A DNA stretch of 64,000 bases from Henricia sp. BOLD:AAB3569 (Eukaryota > Echinodermata > Asteroidea > Spinulosida > Echinasteridae): assembly GCA_037783545.1 (NCBI GenBank), contig JBBELK010000328.1, forward strand, positions 1 through 64,000. The letters are read 5' to 3'. Below, piece by piece: positions 22,463-35,336 of this stretch. How positions within the stretch are numbered: the stretch's first letter is position 1; every line of letters begins with the position of its first letter. Both the position numbers and the translations under genes were made by a program. The notes beneath the pieces were generated by a model, which saw nothing but the letters and a program-made list of their open reading frames with translations, was not told the origin of the DNA and searched no databases.

Positions 22463-24892
22463 ATGCCCCACACTAACGCCGCAAAAACTATCAAGAAAAT
22501 CAAAACTTGCCAGTCCCTCGCGACATGGAGACGGTTCCAACACAAGTCGACCAATCTGTTTTCCAAACACATCGGCCTCGTTAACAAACTCCACCTCCTG
22601 TTAGATAAATACGTTCCAACCTTGTTCAAGTTAGAATGCAACTTTAACATAACACTTGTCAGTCAGGCTAACGTTATTACGAAAGAAGAAATGCATCTTG
22701 ATACCCACCATAACATCTGCAACCTTAGATCACTTATTTCATCCACTAAGGAAGAAATTGAAAGAACCACCATTGATGTTGACTCTCTCTACGAAAGGTC
22801 TATCTACCAACTCAAAGCCTCTGCTCCCCTAAACTATAAACGTAAAATGTATAAACTTTCAGTTGACTACCACGTTGCAAAAGGTCTTATCGACAGCAGA
22901 TCCGCTATTCACTCCAAGTTCATTTATAATAAAATTAGATCACAACGTCAGAAGGCTAGAGAAGACTGTTTAAGCCAAGAACTTAACGATCACCAAGCCC
23001 GCTACCATAACTTCACAAAGTGTACCATTGATCCAAAACTCAGTGAGATTATCAACTGCGGGCCATCATTCATCTTGACTGATCCTTCTGTCGAAGAGAA
23101 CTACCACAAGATAGCACTCCACAAGTCATTTATGCTCTCTATGAGACAACTTGTTCTTCGGGATCGCCTTTTCCCTCGACGTCCTCCCCCTGCCAACAAC
23201 ATTTTCAAATTAAAACAAAAATTCACTCCCCCCAAATTTGCTACCCTAATCAGTAATCCTAATGTCTTCAGAAATACATTCGAATACACACAATCTGTTC
23301 TGGAAGAACTTAATGCAACACCAACTGACGGGTTCAATAACCAAGAAGCACACATCAAATACCAGAAAAATATCAGTTGCATCAAACAAATCCAAGAACT
23401 TGCCAATGACAAAAACATTATTATTAGAATTTCAGACAAAAACATGGGCCTTTGTTTCAATAATGTGAGCTGGTACATTCAGGAGTATAAGCGGCAGACG
23501 CAGTGCGAAACGTACACCTGCCTTGGTAAGATTAACACCACATCTGTTTCCTCACTTATTGAAAAAGGCTGTGAACATTTGGATAAGATCTTTGCAGAAC
23601 AAAGTTCCCACCATGCCGAAAACGACTTCTCCGAAATTTCCAAGATTCTGAAATCTTCAAAAATCCAACTTCCATCCATGGATCTCCTCCCTAAGGTTCA
23701 TAAACTTGTTGAACCCCCTTCCGCCGATAACGAAGGATCTCTGAAAGGCCGACCTATCATTACTGCCCATAGTTGGGTAACTTCTCCTGTTTCCAAATGT
23801 CTTGGATTCCACCTTAATAACCTTATCAGCAAATTTAAAGATAAATTCTCTGAAGCTAACTTCCCGTAGCCCATCATCACCAACTCCCTCCAATTGATCA
23901 GTCGTTTAAATGAACTTGAAATTTCCTTCCACGACAACATTTCCTTGATCTCCTTCGATTTCGAAAGTCTTTACACGAATATTTCAACAGACGACATCAA
24001 AGAAACCCTTCAAAATATCACAGAACTTTGCGATGAACCCTCGGATTTTTTCTCCTATCTATTCAGCCTTCACAAATTCACTAATCTTTTTAGTAACTTT
24101 TCCATCGGTAAATTCCTCTTTCAACAGAATAAAGGCGTTCAGATGGGCAGTTACCACTCGGCCCAAATTGCCAACCTTGTTTTAGGTTTCAAGGAATTTA
24201 AGTTTTTCTCCGAGTTCAACCATCCTAACATCCTCCTGTTCGTTCGCTACATCGACGACGGATTGATCATCGTTCGCAACTCTGACGATTTTAATTTCAA
24301 AGACGTCATCTGTTCTCTGTCACGACTTTACCCCACATCAATCCCAATCACTTTCTCCGTCAATTCTAAAACGATTAACTTCCTAGATCTTACGCTTGCT
24401 ATCAACCACTTCTCCCTTGTTTCAAACAAAATCCATTTCCGCATCTTCCAAAAACCTTTCCAGAAATTCACATACGTTAACTTCAAATCAAATCACAACC
24501 CGAACATTTTCTCTAGCGTCATCCAAGGAGAACGCCAACGCTACGAATCACACTCCAGAGATAAAGACGAATTCCGACACATCATCAAACTCTTCAAAAT
24601 TAGACTACGTAAATGTGGATATCCAGCTTCCTTCATCCGACGAAATCTCTCTGCCCGCAAACGAACTCTTCCCCGGAAGGCCCATTCAGCCAAGGATACC
24701 ATTTTTTGTAAAATCACCTTCAATAAAGCCAACAATAACATCGCCTTTGCTAAACGGATCTTCAAGAAATACGAAAAACTGCTGAACAAGAAATTCCAAA
24801 CCCAAATTATCACCACCAACGCGATTAAACTCAAGCAACTCTTCTGCTCTAGTCGAAACATTCACAAAAAGATTGCTGCCTTTAAACCATAG
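22463..24892 (+). CDS. Penelope-type reverse transcriptase, split by in-frame UAG (unit 4)
   Basis: The internal UAG is at 23867-23869, and the second half is open from 23870 to 24892. The protein looks identical to units 1 and 2. Its leader differs by a ~20-bp deletion upstream, which does not touch the coding frame. Confidence 0.88.
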
Positions 24893-24966
24893 ACATTTTT
24901 TCCCTTTAATGCTGATCTCGCGTCGTTAACATACCATATCAACCTTTTCTATATTCGTAAACCAAC

Positions 24967-25011
24967 GAGTAGCTGCTCACCACATCGTGAGACATGGCGT
25001 TGCCACTACTC
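24967..25011 (+). other. Three-way-junction structure A (unit 4)
   Basis: Same as copy A in the other units. Confidence 0.48.
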
Positions 25012-25164
25012 TTCTCAAACATTTCAATATCTATAAGTGACATAACCGACACCTTCTCATCAAATTGTTCATAACTATTTTTCGTTTTTCACAAGGTTTT
25101 TCGTTTCACACCGAAAATGTATCCCTCCCAAACTGTTTTGTTCGCATTTTCCTTCGAATCCCAC

Positions 25165-25206
25165 GAGTAGCTGCTCACTACGTGAGACAAGGCGTTGCCA
25201 CTACAC
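25165..25206 (+). other. Three-way-junction structure B (unit 4)
   Basis: Same as copy B in the other units. Confidence 0.48.
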
Positions 25207-26010
25207 TCTCTCTATCTCTCTCAACCCCTCCCCCCCCCACCCCCTTTTTTCGGTTTCAAGCTTCATTTCGTTTCCTTTGAAACCCTTGTCACTCTAAGTC
25301 TCTGACGTTGTTTTCATTCAAATAGCACATTTTTCAACCCTCCACCCTTCATTGTTAATTGCTTTTTTAATTTCTTTTTTTGTAATTGTTTTCTTTTGGC
25401 GCCATTTCCACCAAGCTATTTCACATTTTTTAAAAACCGTTTTGTAAATTTTCTTAAAATATTCCTTATTATAGGCCTACCTACTTTGTAGGTGTAACAA
25501 GCTTTGTTAAGGCGTTTTTTAACTCCACTTTTTTTTTTGAAACACACCTCTCTCATCCGATGCTTTTTTCAAGTTTCACCTTCCGAGTCTAACCTGCTGT
25601 TAGACATTTCGAATGTTGACAATTTTCTGTGATGTTTTTTTGCACCTCTTTTTCTTAAAATTGTTTACTTAAAATGTATCTTTTTTATTTTAAAGGTTCT
25701 CTCCCAATTTAATTAAATTTATGACGTGAAACACATCCCAATTAAATTTAAATTTATGACGTGAAACACATCTCCACTTTGTCCTTGTGTTATTCTTGTA
25801 CCCCACTACCATACTGCTATCCCCTCGTGCCGGGACTGGCAATGGCTGGATCTTTAACCGGTCGTCAGCACCCATCATCAGGCACTTTTCCGAACGGTTG
25901 AAATCCTTCATCTACCACGGAGATCGTCCGATCGTCTCACGTATCGAGAGGTACGTAGTAGGCCTAGATACCTGTTAGAACTTTAGGTTCATACAGTCTT
26001 CCAAGAACAT

Positions 26011-28740
26011 AGTATAGCTTGTTGTGCCAAAGCCAAATGTTGTTTTCCAATGCTGATATCATCTTGTCTCATCCAAATAATACCTACCTGTGGAAGAATT
26101 TTACCGGCCCCCGATGTCCCTGATTGCCCATATTTGTCTCCAACTGACCTCTGCAGCCGGACAGGGAGAAAATGTAATCTATTGTTCTTGCACACTATTC
26201 AAGAAAAGTTGTTTTTAACTTTGTTATTGAAGTCATAACTTTACCTTTATTTAGTGATTGTGCAGCATTATATGAAATTATAGTATTGTACTATAACTTT
26301 ATGTATTAAATCGAAAAAAATACCCTTAGATTTAGGTTTATAGAGAAATGTGGAAACCACGCAATCCTGAAAAAAAAAACAATCTCACTGCCAAAGTGTC
26401 CAGCCACGTGGAACTCAAGTGGGAAAATAAAGGCAGCAATAAATATAAACAGCCTGCTGGGCCAGGGAAGACTTCAAAGGCACCTAGCCGACTGGACCCT
26501 GGGGAAAGTATGACTGGCAGGCCCGGACGATAATCGTTGTCTGGGTGTAGCCTGACAGGCGAGGTAAGTTTTTTTTTTTCGGCACATATTTGTTTTCTAA
26601 AGAATCTTGGTACTTTGAAAATGTCCATATTGCTTAAGAAATTATGATGAGTTGTTTGATAAGAACATGCATAATAAATTATTTAATCGCAATAACATCA
26701 GATTAATTACTTTTTTTGTAAAACAGCTACAAGTATGACAAACCTACATTCTGGCGATTTATATAGGGAATGGAGCAGATACTACGCGAATCAGGGTCAA
26801 TGGTTTATTTGAGGAGTTTATGCCCAGGTTACAGTTCCCTCGCCAAGTGCAGCATCTTTATTTACTTCCATATAAAGGTACTACCGAAAATGCCCATTGA
26901 ACAGGTCCTCCAATCCACGCTTGGAAGAACAATTTGGCATCAAACCCTGGATATTGTGGTGACCAATCGTGAACTCTCATTAATATTCATGCGACTTTTT
27001 ACTGTTTCGTGTATCAGTTCATGAAAACAAACCAGGAGCTGGTACGTGGTACATTGTAGTAATCCACATACACAGGGCTGCATTACAGCCAATGAACAGT
27101 CGTCTGCTACATGATAGGACCACGTGTTGCGAGCTCCTGCTGCATGCATGCATCACGCACTCCCAACACTGCACTGTGCGGGCGGCGAGCCGAATTGAAG
27201 ACCCTGGATCATGGACAATGATGGCCGATTTAGTTCATGGTAGGCCTATATACGGTACATGTTGGCAGAGTTTAAAAGTTGATTGAAAAGACATGTCCCA
27301 ACGTTGGATATTTGAGATAAAAAGGGTGCTCTTATTTAAGCTCTAATAATTAAATTATCGTTATTTTCACTGTCATTTTCAATGAATGATGATCAATCTA
27401 TGTCCCAATGATTGAAATTATCTGACGATCTCCACCCCATTTATAGACGGTAAAGGTTCCCACGTACCATTTTCCCTTTCCTTGATCTTACAAGTTACAA
27501 ATGTATACAGAAAACGTATTTTTCTGCCTTTTAAAAACCTTCAAAACATATTTTCAGGCAGTCATAACCAATGTTACTTGCATACAATAAAAATTGTGGG
27601 ACTTTATATCTGGCTCGAAGTCTGCTGTTCGCCAGGTCCCGCGTGATATTGCACAATTATTTGCCAGCATTGTGACAGCAATAAAGAACTTCTGCCGGAG
27701 AGAAAGAGAAGAAAATATCGTTAAAATAAAATTATTGCGAGTTGCGTTCTTGTATTTTTTTAACCAAACAAATAAATCACACCGGGCTTCAGATTGTGTA
27801 TTTTCATATATTTCGAACGCATGGGTTCATGTGCTGATACATTACAAATAATTGAGCGATCGAGACAAAAAAAGGCTGAAACAGAACAGGAAGCTCGCCG
27901 CGAAATGCTTGATTGACGTCGGAATCGCGTCTATCGGCACACGAAACGGAAAGGTACAGACGTGCGCTAAAACAATTCGGGCCGGTCTGACCGTAGGCCT
28001 ACACCGCACGACCAGGGCAAGTCGAACTTGTATCCGCATTCGATGGTCCGCGTGTGCCGGTAAATCGTAAAGGTGCGCGGCTGGCTTAACTATAGAGTGA
28101 CGCAATTTTAAAAATGGCAGAGTATTAAGAATACATGTCACGTCAAAAAAGGCTAAATCAAAAAGAACGGTGAGTAACTGGTGAGTTGGCGTGCTATGCG
28201 ACAATGCGCAAGCGTAACTCCGAAAAGGCATGATTGCGAAAGGTTTAAAAATAGAGCTGTTGCTAGCAAAGATTTAATGGCCTTGAACCGATTCCAATGT
28301 GTCATTTTAAGAGGTGCTAATTGCAGTATCCTACGGCAATTACATTGATCCAAAGGATCCTACCGCAGTACCGTTATGTTTGGAGCGTGGTCCAATGATT
28401 CTCAGCACGGTTAAAATGTGTGCGTTCTGCCAGCATCGCATTCATGCATAACAATGGAAGGATTAGCGCAGCGCTGAGGGTTGAAACACGGTTGAAATGT
28501 GACACTTTCGGTGGCGAAAAAAACACGGTTAAAAAAAGTGTTCAAATACTGGTTGATTTTATTTTAACCGAGAAACGGTAATTTTAACCGAGTAGATGTT
28601 CATAGTGGTACGGGCAATGCAACTTTAATTACTCCGTTTATCAAAGGAACTCCATCATTGGCTTTTTCGTTTAGGACGAAAAAGCCTTTGTTTTCGTTTT
28701 GATTTTTTTTTTTTTTTCCGTTTATTTCTTCTTCTTCTGA
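26011..28740. other. Flanking DNA, no gene recognised
   Basis: This is single-copy-looking sequence after the PLE array. Short open frames, the longest being 129 codons on the minus strand at 27842-28231, show no recognisable domain and are rich in low-confidence composition. I see no exon, RNA gene or long repeat that I can name here. Confidence 0.5.
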
Positions 28741-28744
28741 TTTT

Positions 28745-28890
28745 TTTCCCATAGACAAAGCGCATGGGCGTTGTCGGCGCTTTTTCAGGTTGTTCCCAAA
28801 CATTGATCTTAACCAAACTTGGTGACATCAAAGACATAGTATAAGAGGTGTGCACCCAAGAATGGCTTCATTGTGACGTCATCAGTTACG
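28745..28890. repeat. Dispersed repeat, copy 1
   Basis: This shares a ~145-bp stretch with 30892-31041 in the same orientation. Both contain CGCATGGGCGTTGTCGGC, then ACATCAAAGACATAGTA, and end at TGACGTCATCAG. The family is not identified. Confidence 0.65.
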
Positions 28891-28904
28891 TCATTATAAC
28901 ACTT

Positions 28905-29856
28905 TAAAAATGCCTAAAAAGCGGAAAATTGCCGAAATATGCACTTTTTAAAATGGTTCCCTTGCCCAAACCACATGACCCAGGGTTTTCATATTTGGCA
29001 AACATTTAGATCAGATCATGAGCTTCAATGTCCTTAGTGTAGGCATTTTCATCTGACCCTTCCTTCCTGGGTCAATCGAAGGTCAAAGTTCAGCCAATTC
29101 AAAAATCACAGTTTTTGTATTTGTTTGTACTTATGAAGCAATATTAGCTATTCAACCATGCTTGATTTTCATAAAACTAGGTACAGGCATGGGCCCCATC
29201 ACAAACGTCCACCACCATGTAAAACGTCACCATGACGTCAAGGATTTCGTAATTATAATAATTTTAAAATGGCACAAAAGTGGATTTTTATCATGAAAAG
29301 TACCAAAATATGCATTTCGTAAAACGCTTCCCTGTAGGAACCCACATGACCCAGGGTCTTCATATTTTGCATACATATATATCAGATCATGGGCTACAAT
29401 GTTCTTCGTGTAGGCATTTTCATCTGACCCTTCCTTCCTGGGTCAATCGAAGGTCAAAGTTCGGCCATTTCAAAATTCACATTTGTTGTGTTTTTGTGTA
29501 CTTATGAAGCAATTTTAGCTATTAAAGTACGCTTGATTTTCATAAAACTAGGTACAGGCATGGGCCTCATCACAAACTTCCACCTCCATGTACAACTTCA
29601 CCATGACGTCAATGATTACGTAATTATAATTATTTAAAAATGGCAAAAAAGTGGATTTTCTTCATAAAAATTTGCAAAAAAATGCATTTCGTAAAATGTT
29701 TCCCTCTATAAAACCACATGACCCAGGGTCTTCATAATTAGCAGACATTATAGATCAGATCCTGCGCTACACTTTGCTTTGTGTAGTCATTTTCATCTGA
29801 CCCTTCCTTCCTGGGTCAATTGAAGGCAAAAGTTCAGCCAAGTCACAATTTGCGTA
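28905..29856. repeat. Tandem repeat, ~371-bp period, about 2.6 copies
   Basis: The anchor CTTCCTTCCTGGGTCAAT recurs near 29059, 29430 and 29803, a spacing of ~371-373 bases. It is preceded each time by an ACATGACCCAGGGT block. The monomers also contain CATGACGTCA words. Copies have diverged by point changes, so the tandem duplication is old. No gene is seen. Confidence 0.75.
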
Positions 29857-30891
29857 AAACCATGCATAACCAGGCCATGCACTCGCGTTTTGCTACCGTG
29901 AAAGTGATATAGCGCCCTCATAGTGATACTTGTATAGCTAAAGAGAGAATGCGCAATACGTGTAAACATATATTACATGTACTTGTCTGATTACGAAATT
30001 GTCCTCCTTGGCCAAACTCTTTTTAATCTTAACAAATTATGTGCTCTGATTTCTGCCTTTGATGACTAATATATGTATATTAGTATTTCGAGTAAACATC
30101 GCATTTTCCATCCCAAATGTGAACAAAACAAACTAAAAAATGAACAGTTTAGAATTCGCAAAGGGAAATCAAAATTGCCTCTAAACTGAGTTTTCAGGAT
30201 AAACTTTTTAAATATTTAATTTATAACGCCATGTGACATTATTAAAAATAGTACTAATTTTACAGTAACTTAATTGATGTTTTTAAAAGTGCAAAAACTG
30301 AAAATTGCCATATTTTCAAATCTAAACAAATCTTTTCTCAATCGATGAAGGCTTCTGTTCTATTTACATAATATACATGTTATTTTGTTTTATATGAAAT
30401 TTGGCTCAAGACTCTCTTAGTATAAATCCTGAACCTACATGTTATGATACTCCTCAAGGAGCTAATTAAGTAATCAAAAGTTTTTACCTGCACCATGACT
30501 TGGTATCTCACAGTTCATCAAACACCTTGAAGTGGTAGATCTGTATAGCAGTACTTCCCCCACTCAGGCAAACTGACACAACTCAAAAACTGTTCATCAT
30601 CAGTTATAAGATTAAATGAACATACAATTTAATGTTTTCCATATTCAAACATTCGTAACAAATCAGCCGATTCACCTATGATCGTGATTCCTGCGCCATA
30701 TACGATCATTAACAAAGGTATTTAACTGATGATCTCATAATGACGTCATCACGTGTCAGATTAAAGGTGATACAAATATTATAAATATAAAATATTAACA
30801 AATGCGAGCTACAACCTTGATTCCTTCCCATATACGATCACTAGCAAAGGTCGTTAACTTTTGGCTTTTCCGTTTATTTCTTCTTCTGATT

Positions 30892-31041
30892 GTTTTCCCC
30901 ATTGACATAACGCATGGGCGTTGTCGGCACTTTTTGAGGTTGTTCCCAAACTTGAGGTTGTTCTTAAACAAACCTGGTAACATCAAAGACATAGTAGAAG
31001 AAGTGTGCACCCAACAATGGCGTCATAATGACGTCATCAGG
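30892..31041. repeat. Dispersed repeat, copy 2
   Basis: Same-orientation copy of 28745-28890. Neighbouring stretches at about 30640-30720, 30800-30850 and 31060-31160 also share a diverged CATATACGAT-containing block, so the region is a patchwork of the same family. Confidence 0.6.
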
Positions 31042-31322
31042 TGTAAGTTTAAAGGGGATGAAATTTAATGTTTCCATATGCAACATTTCATAAAAAAATC
31101 AACCGTTTGACCTACGATCTTGATTCTTTCGGCATATACGATAATTAATAAAGGTCTTTCAGATGCCCACACGCCTTCACATTTGACCTCATTCCCTATT
31201 GGTCAAACAGACTTTGCCTCGCCATTTGAAACTGGTAAGAGGTATTTGGATGGGGTCAAAGGTGTTTGAGTTCGACTAGGGTGGGGTATCCAAAAAATAT
31301 CGCCATAACCTGTGAACTTGCT

Positions 31323-31346
31323 CACTTCCGGTAGAAACCGGAAGTG
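31323..31346. promoter_or_regulatory. Inverted pair of ETS-like CCGGAAGT words
   Basis: CACTTCCGGT and ACCGGAAGTG face each other across AGAA. Each half matches the general ETS-family core. No transcription unit is recognised nearby, so this may be chance or part of a repeat. Confidence 0.2.
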
Positions 31347-32816
31347 CATTTAAATGAACCTATTTTGTGAAAGTGGGGAAAGCTGCCGAGATGCGGTTGG
31401 TAGTGTTAGTGTCTAAGGTAAATAGGGTTTCCAAAAATGTAAGTTTCTACGTCATTCCATAAAAGGGCGCCCTTTAGCGGCGAAATTAAAAAGTCTTAAA
31501 ATGACTCTTTAAAAGCAGTGTTTGCGCAAATTAGCCCAGTAGTGGTGATTGTAGAGTGCGTCGACCACCAAACATGTCTGTGTTGTTAAAACATTGATTA
31601 CGTCATCAATCCTTCAAAGGTAACACATTAAAAGTAAACATTTTTAAAATTAAATACTTGATATGCTAACATCTAATTTTGCAAGCTAAGCATGCTTAAA
31701 AAAAGTTTAAAAAATTAGAAAAAGCCCTACGATCTGTTCAAAGAACAGACGTAGCTCTAGTTTTCTGTGTAATTATTGGCGACGGCTTAAAAATATTGTT
31801 CTTGATCAGCTAAGCAACACAAAATAAAGAAAAATTAATTATATGTACGCGTTTATGTAGATAACACACGCACGCGACGTTGTCATGGTTGTTGCGTTAG
31901 CCTACGTGCTTAAAAATGTTGATATTTTCTCACCCACAAAAAAAATGACACTTATAAATCTTACATTAATAAAAAAGTTTATAGACAAAATAAATTATTT
32001 ATTTCAATAAAAGTGATAAACTGAACTGAAAATGTGTACGTTATTTTTATCGATAAGATAAATTCTTATTCAGATGATTGAGGGCGCTAGTCATGTAAAT
32101 CGAAATCGCATTATGGACAAAACCGGGCCGTTGATACTGGAAAATTAGTTTACAAATAATCGGTGGATTTTCGACGATATCCTCGGAAATATGAGGCATA
32201 CAGAAGCGCGGGATTTTCAGATTCGTAATGCACCAGTATTTACTTCAAAAGAGCTTCATTGTGAGCCACAATTTCACCGTTTTCACAAAAAAGGTAATAG
32301 TAGATTATTGTCATATTACATCAAGTGTTTTTTAAGTTTGCATTTTGAATTACAAGGACAAAAAGTGCATAATGAACATACACTTTGTATATTTTCCATT
32401 CAATACTGTACAGGCCGTTTTGTGTGCTTCTTAGGATGACGTCAAAACCCTGTTTATCAACAAACCAAGTAACCTCGAGCGTTTCGGGTGAAGAGGGTCA
32501 GAACTGAATTGCGTTTTAAACAAAACGCTGTCGATTTTTGGTGGAAAACAAGTTGTGATGTTGTTGTAAACACATACACCTTCATGATAAACAGGAAAAC
32601 TAAAACATTGTGGACGGGGGGGGGGTGGGGGGCGATACTAGCTGTTTAAATTTCCTATTTTGGAACGATCGGCGATTTAGACCTCATGCAATGCGGTGAG
32701 CGCAACGCGGCATTGTGATTTTTTCCGCGATAGTGTGAACTCCCTTATAACGGTTAAGCACTCCTAAAAATAAACGCATGACGTAATGCTTAGTGCTATT
32801 TTAAAGGCAAGGTTCG

Positions 32817-32924
32817 TTAGCAATGCGCGCGCGCCAAATTCGTGCCTCGAAATCCGCAGCTCCATAGCAAAGGCATGGAGCTGCGTATTTCATGGCACGA
32901 ATTTGGCGCGCGCGCATTGCTGAC
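32817..32924. repeat. Near-perfect 108-bp foldback with CG-alternating arms
   Basis: The two ~48-bp arms are inverted copies of each other around AGCAAAGGC, with only a few mismatches. Each arm holds an alternating CG run (GCGCGCGCGCC). It would extrude as a long hairpin. It is either a tiny MITE or an inverted duplication. Confidence 0.8.
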
Positions 32925-34404
32925 TAGCCTGTGCATTTAAACACCACGGTAGCCGGTCCTCATATTCAGTCGTTGTATGTTAAAGCTGGGTATAATTATT
33001 CATCTGTCTGTTATTTCCTTTAAAAATGAAGTGGCCGATTGACACACTTACGGTTTCTTAAATTTCTGAGTATAGTTATCCCTGACAAACGGACCGAGTA
33101 CACTGATGAGCACATTTCCCAGACATGACAAAACATATTAAAGTGTGTCTGTCATGCAGAAACAACTGTCTAATCATAATACAATAACAGTCAAGCGGAA
33201 TACCCCCCTAATAAAATATCTGCGTAATTATATTTATAAATATATATATTTATAAAAACTATAACATTTGCTTTTACTACTAATTTTTAAGCCATTTACT
33301 CATGTTTGTACGAACAAATGCTTTCACTGGAAAGCATTTGCTAAATACTGAATGTATTTACTTATACTTGCAAAACAACTAGCATTTGCTTCGTTTTGTA
33401 TGAATGAAGTGCTACCAATTCCAACTGAGCATTTACTACAAATTCCACTGTACTGGTGGTAGATGCTGAACAGTAAAAGAAACGTTTATTCGTATAATAG
33501 TATTTGCTTATTCTAGATGACTAATCTTCATAGTAAATGCCTACCTGTTAAACTTGAACTTGCTATAGCATTTGCTAGGTTTTATATCTATACCACCAAT
33601 TATTCCTAAGTAACTTATTGTAAGTATTTTATACGCCATAGCTGTTCGTATATCGTATTAACATTTTTACATAGAACGAAAGTGATTTATTTACGCCACT
33701 TTTCTTTTCAGCTTGGGTTTAAAAGCTTGTTAGGAATTTAATTAAACAAGGAGTTATATCAGTATTTGATTGTATTCCAAAATGTCTAAAAGTAAATCAT
33801 ATAAACAAACTCACCTTCACTAATTGGATCTGAGCTCACAATGCTTACGAACACGGCGAGCCAAATCCATCCAAAGTAATTTGGATGTAAGCGGAATCCC
33901 ATCGTAGAAAGCCGATTGTCGAGCTATGAAACGGAATTCAGAAGGCGGAACGTCTACTAAGTTTCCATATAAAATGGGCTGGATTCGATTTAGGTCTTAT
34001 TCTTAAATCAGTCGCAGTTGCATCTCATCTGACACAGCCCGTAGTTTATCCTGATAATAAATATTTCGGTACTAGCAGGCCTCTTTTCGGAACGCGTACA
34101 TACAAGGAAGTATGAACCAGCAAAAAAAATAGTTATTTCTGTTGTACAATCGTTTATTTTCGGACAATATATCCTGTTGGTTTCCTGTATAAGCGATTTC
34201 AGTGACATTGTTATTTAGTGGTCACCAGTACTTTGAACGAGGAAATGTACTAGGGGGTCGTCCATAAAGTGCGTACGCATGAAATGCCGACTTTTTAGAT
34301 GTTTTTTTTTAAATATTAGGGCGACACCAAATTGTCGCCCTATTGAGCATGTCGCCCTAATATAGCTTTTTTACACACAAATTGTCGCCCTATCCTAGCA
34401 AACA

Positions 34405-34965
34405 GAGTTTTTGAAGCGGTAAGGAATTGGCCAATCCCGAGAACGGTGAAAGACGCAAGTAGTTTTGTGGGCTGAACGTCCTATATGCAGACGAGTCATC
34501 GAGGGATTCTCATCGGCTGACAAAAAACATCGGGAATTCGACTACCTTTACAGAACTGAAGAAACCTCTGACTGAGGCACCAGTCCTTACATACTGAGCC
34601 AGACTGAGCCAGATGGAAAATGTATTCTCGAGACAGATACGAGTTCTGTACAGAAATCGGAGGGGTCTTTTCACAAGAGAAGGACGGGAAAGAGCGAGTG
34701 GTGGCTTACGCCAGTAAATTACTGAAAAAAAGCCGAGGACAATTATTGCGTGACGAGGAGAAAAACCCGTCTTGTGGTTACCTTCCTCAAGTACTTCCGA
34801 CCGCATATATACGGCCGTAGAATAAACATGGGGCCTAGAAATGGCTGGTAAATTTCAATGACCACTCTGGCCAGGTAGCGCGATCGCTACAAGTGATTGG
34901 AAAGTACAACATTGAAATAATCCATCGTGTTGGGAGGTCGTACCAAAATGCTGACAGTCTTCGCC
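34405..34965 (+). pseudogene. Decayed Ty3/Gypsy fragment (RT end to RNase H)
   Basis: Across frames, the plus strand gives Gypsy-like pieces: NWPIPRTVKD, FTELKKPLTEAPVLTY, DGKERVVAYASKLLKKS, GKYNIEIIHRVGRSYQNADS. In complete elements these follow the RT palm and form the connection and RNase H region. Stops and frameshifts break it several times, and the catalytic Asp block is degraded. A MITE interrupts it at 34966, and short Gypsy-like coding (LERLPLL) resumes after 35336. Confidence 0.75.
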
Positions 34966-35336
34966 TCGTCTACACTGGCAAACACTTGCAAACTTTTTGT
35001 TTGCAAACATCACCAAACGGATATGTTTGCTGATGTTTTTCTGTGTGCCTTTATTGGCAAACAGAAGCAAACCTCTGGAACAATTATGTGATCACGATTG
35101 GCTGGCTCTAATCACATGACCTGAAACTTGTTCCTGATTGGTTCAGACATAAAACACGAGCAAACAAATGTTTGCCAATAGCAGCATGTCCAAACACGAG
35201 CAAACACATAGTTTGGTGAAGTTTGCTGTTGTACATAATGTGCCGTCCACACCTGGAAACCTTTCTGAAAAACATGACAAAACTTGAAGTTTGGTCATGT
35301 TTTGTGTGAAATGTTTGCCAGTGTAGACGAGGCTTA
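34966..35336. mobile_element. MITE with GCCTCGTCTACACTGGCAAA inverted ends
   Basis: Terminal inverted repeats of ~22 bp bound ~370 bp of non-coding DNA rich in GCAAACA words. It splits the decayed Gypsy fragment, with Gypsy-like coding on both sides, so it inserted later. The target duplication is not clear. Confidence 0.7.

Larger units (their letters stand above)
19691..26010 (+). mobile_element. Penelope-like element, rightward unit 4 (last copy)
   Basis: This is a 6320-bp unit. It carries a ~20-bp deletion in the leader at about 21760 and an A interrupting the poly-C tract near 25240. It ends at CCAAGAACAT and passes directly into unrelated DNA at 26011. The internal unit junctions lie at exactly the same base, so this is the real 3' terminus of the element. 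Confidence 0.9.

Noticed and set aside
26001..26060. Telomeric repeats at the PLE array edge
   Set aside because: Endonuclease-lacking PLEs can sit at telomeres, so I looked for TTAGGG-type repeats at the right edge and found none. The left edge is outside the window.
26338..26628. Possible exon (minus strand, DNDYRPGLP)
   Set aside because: The peptide looks somewhat protein-like, but I cannot match it to a family or find coherent splice borders.
27842..28231. 129-codon minus-strand gene
   Set aside because: No recognisable domain, no splice or start context, and overlapping frames of similar quality on the plus strand.
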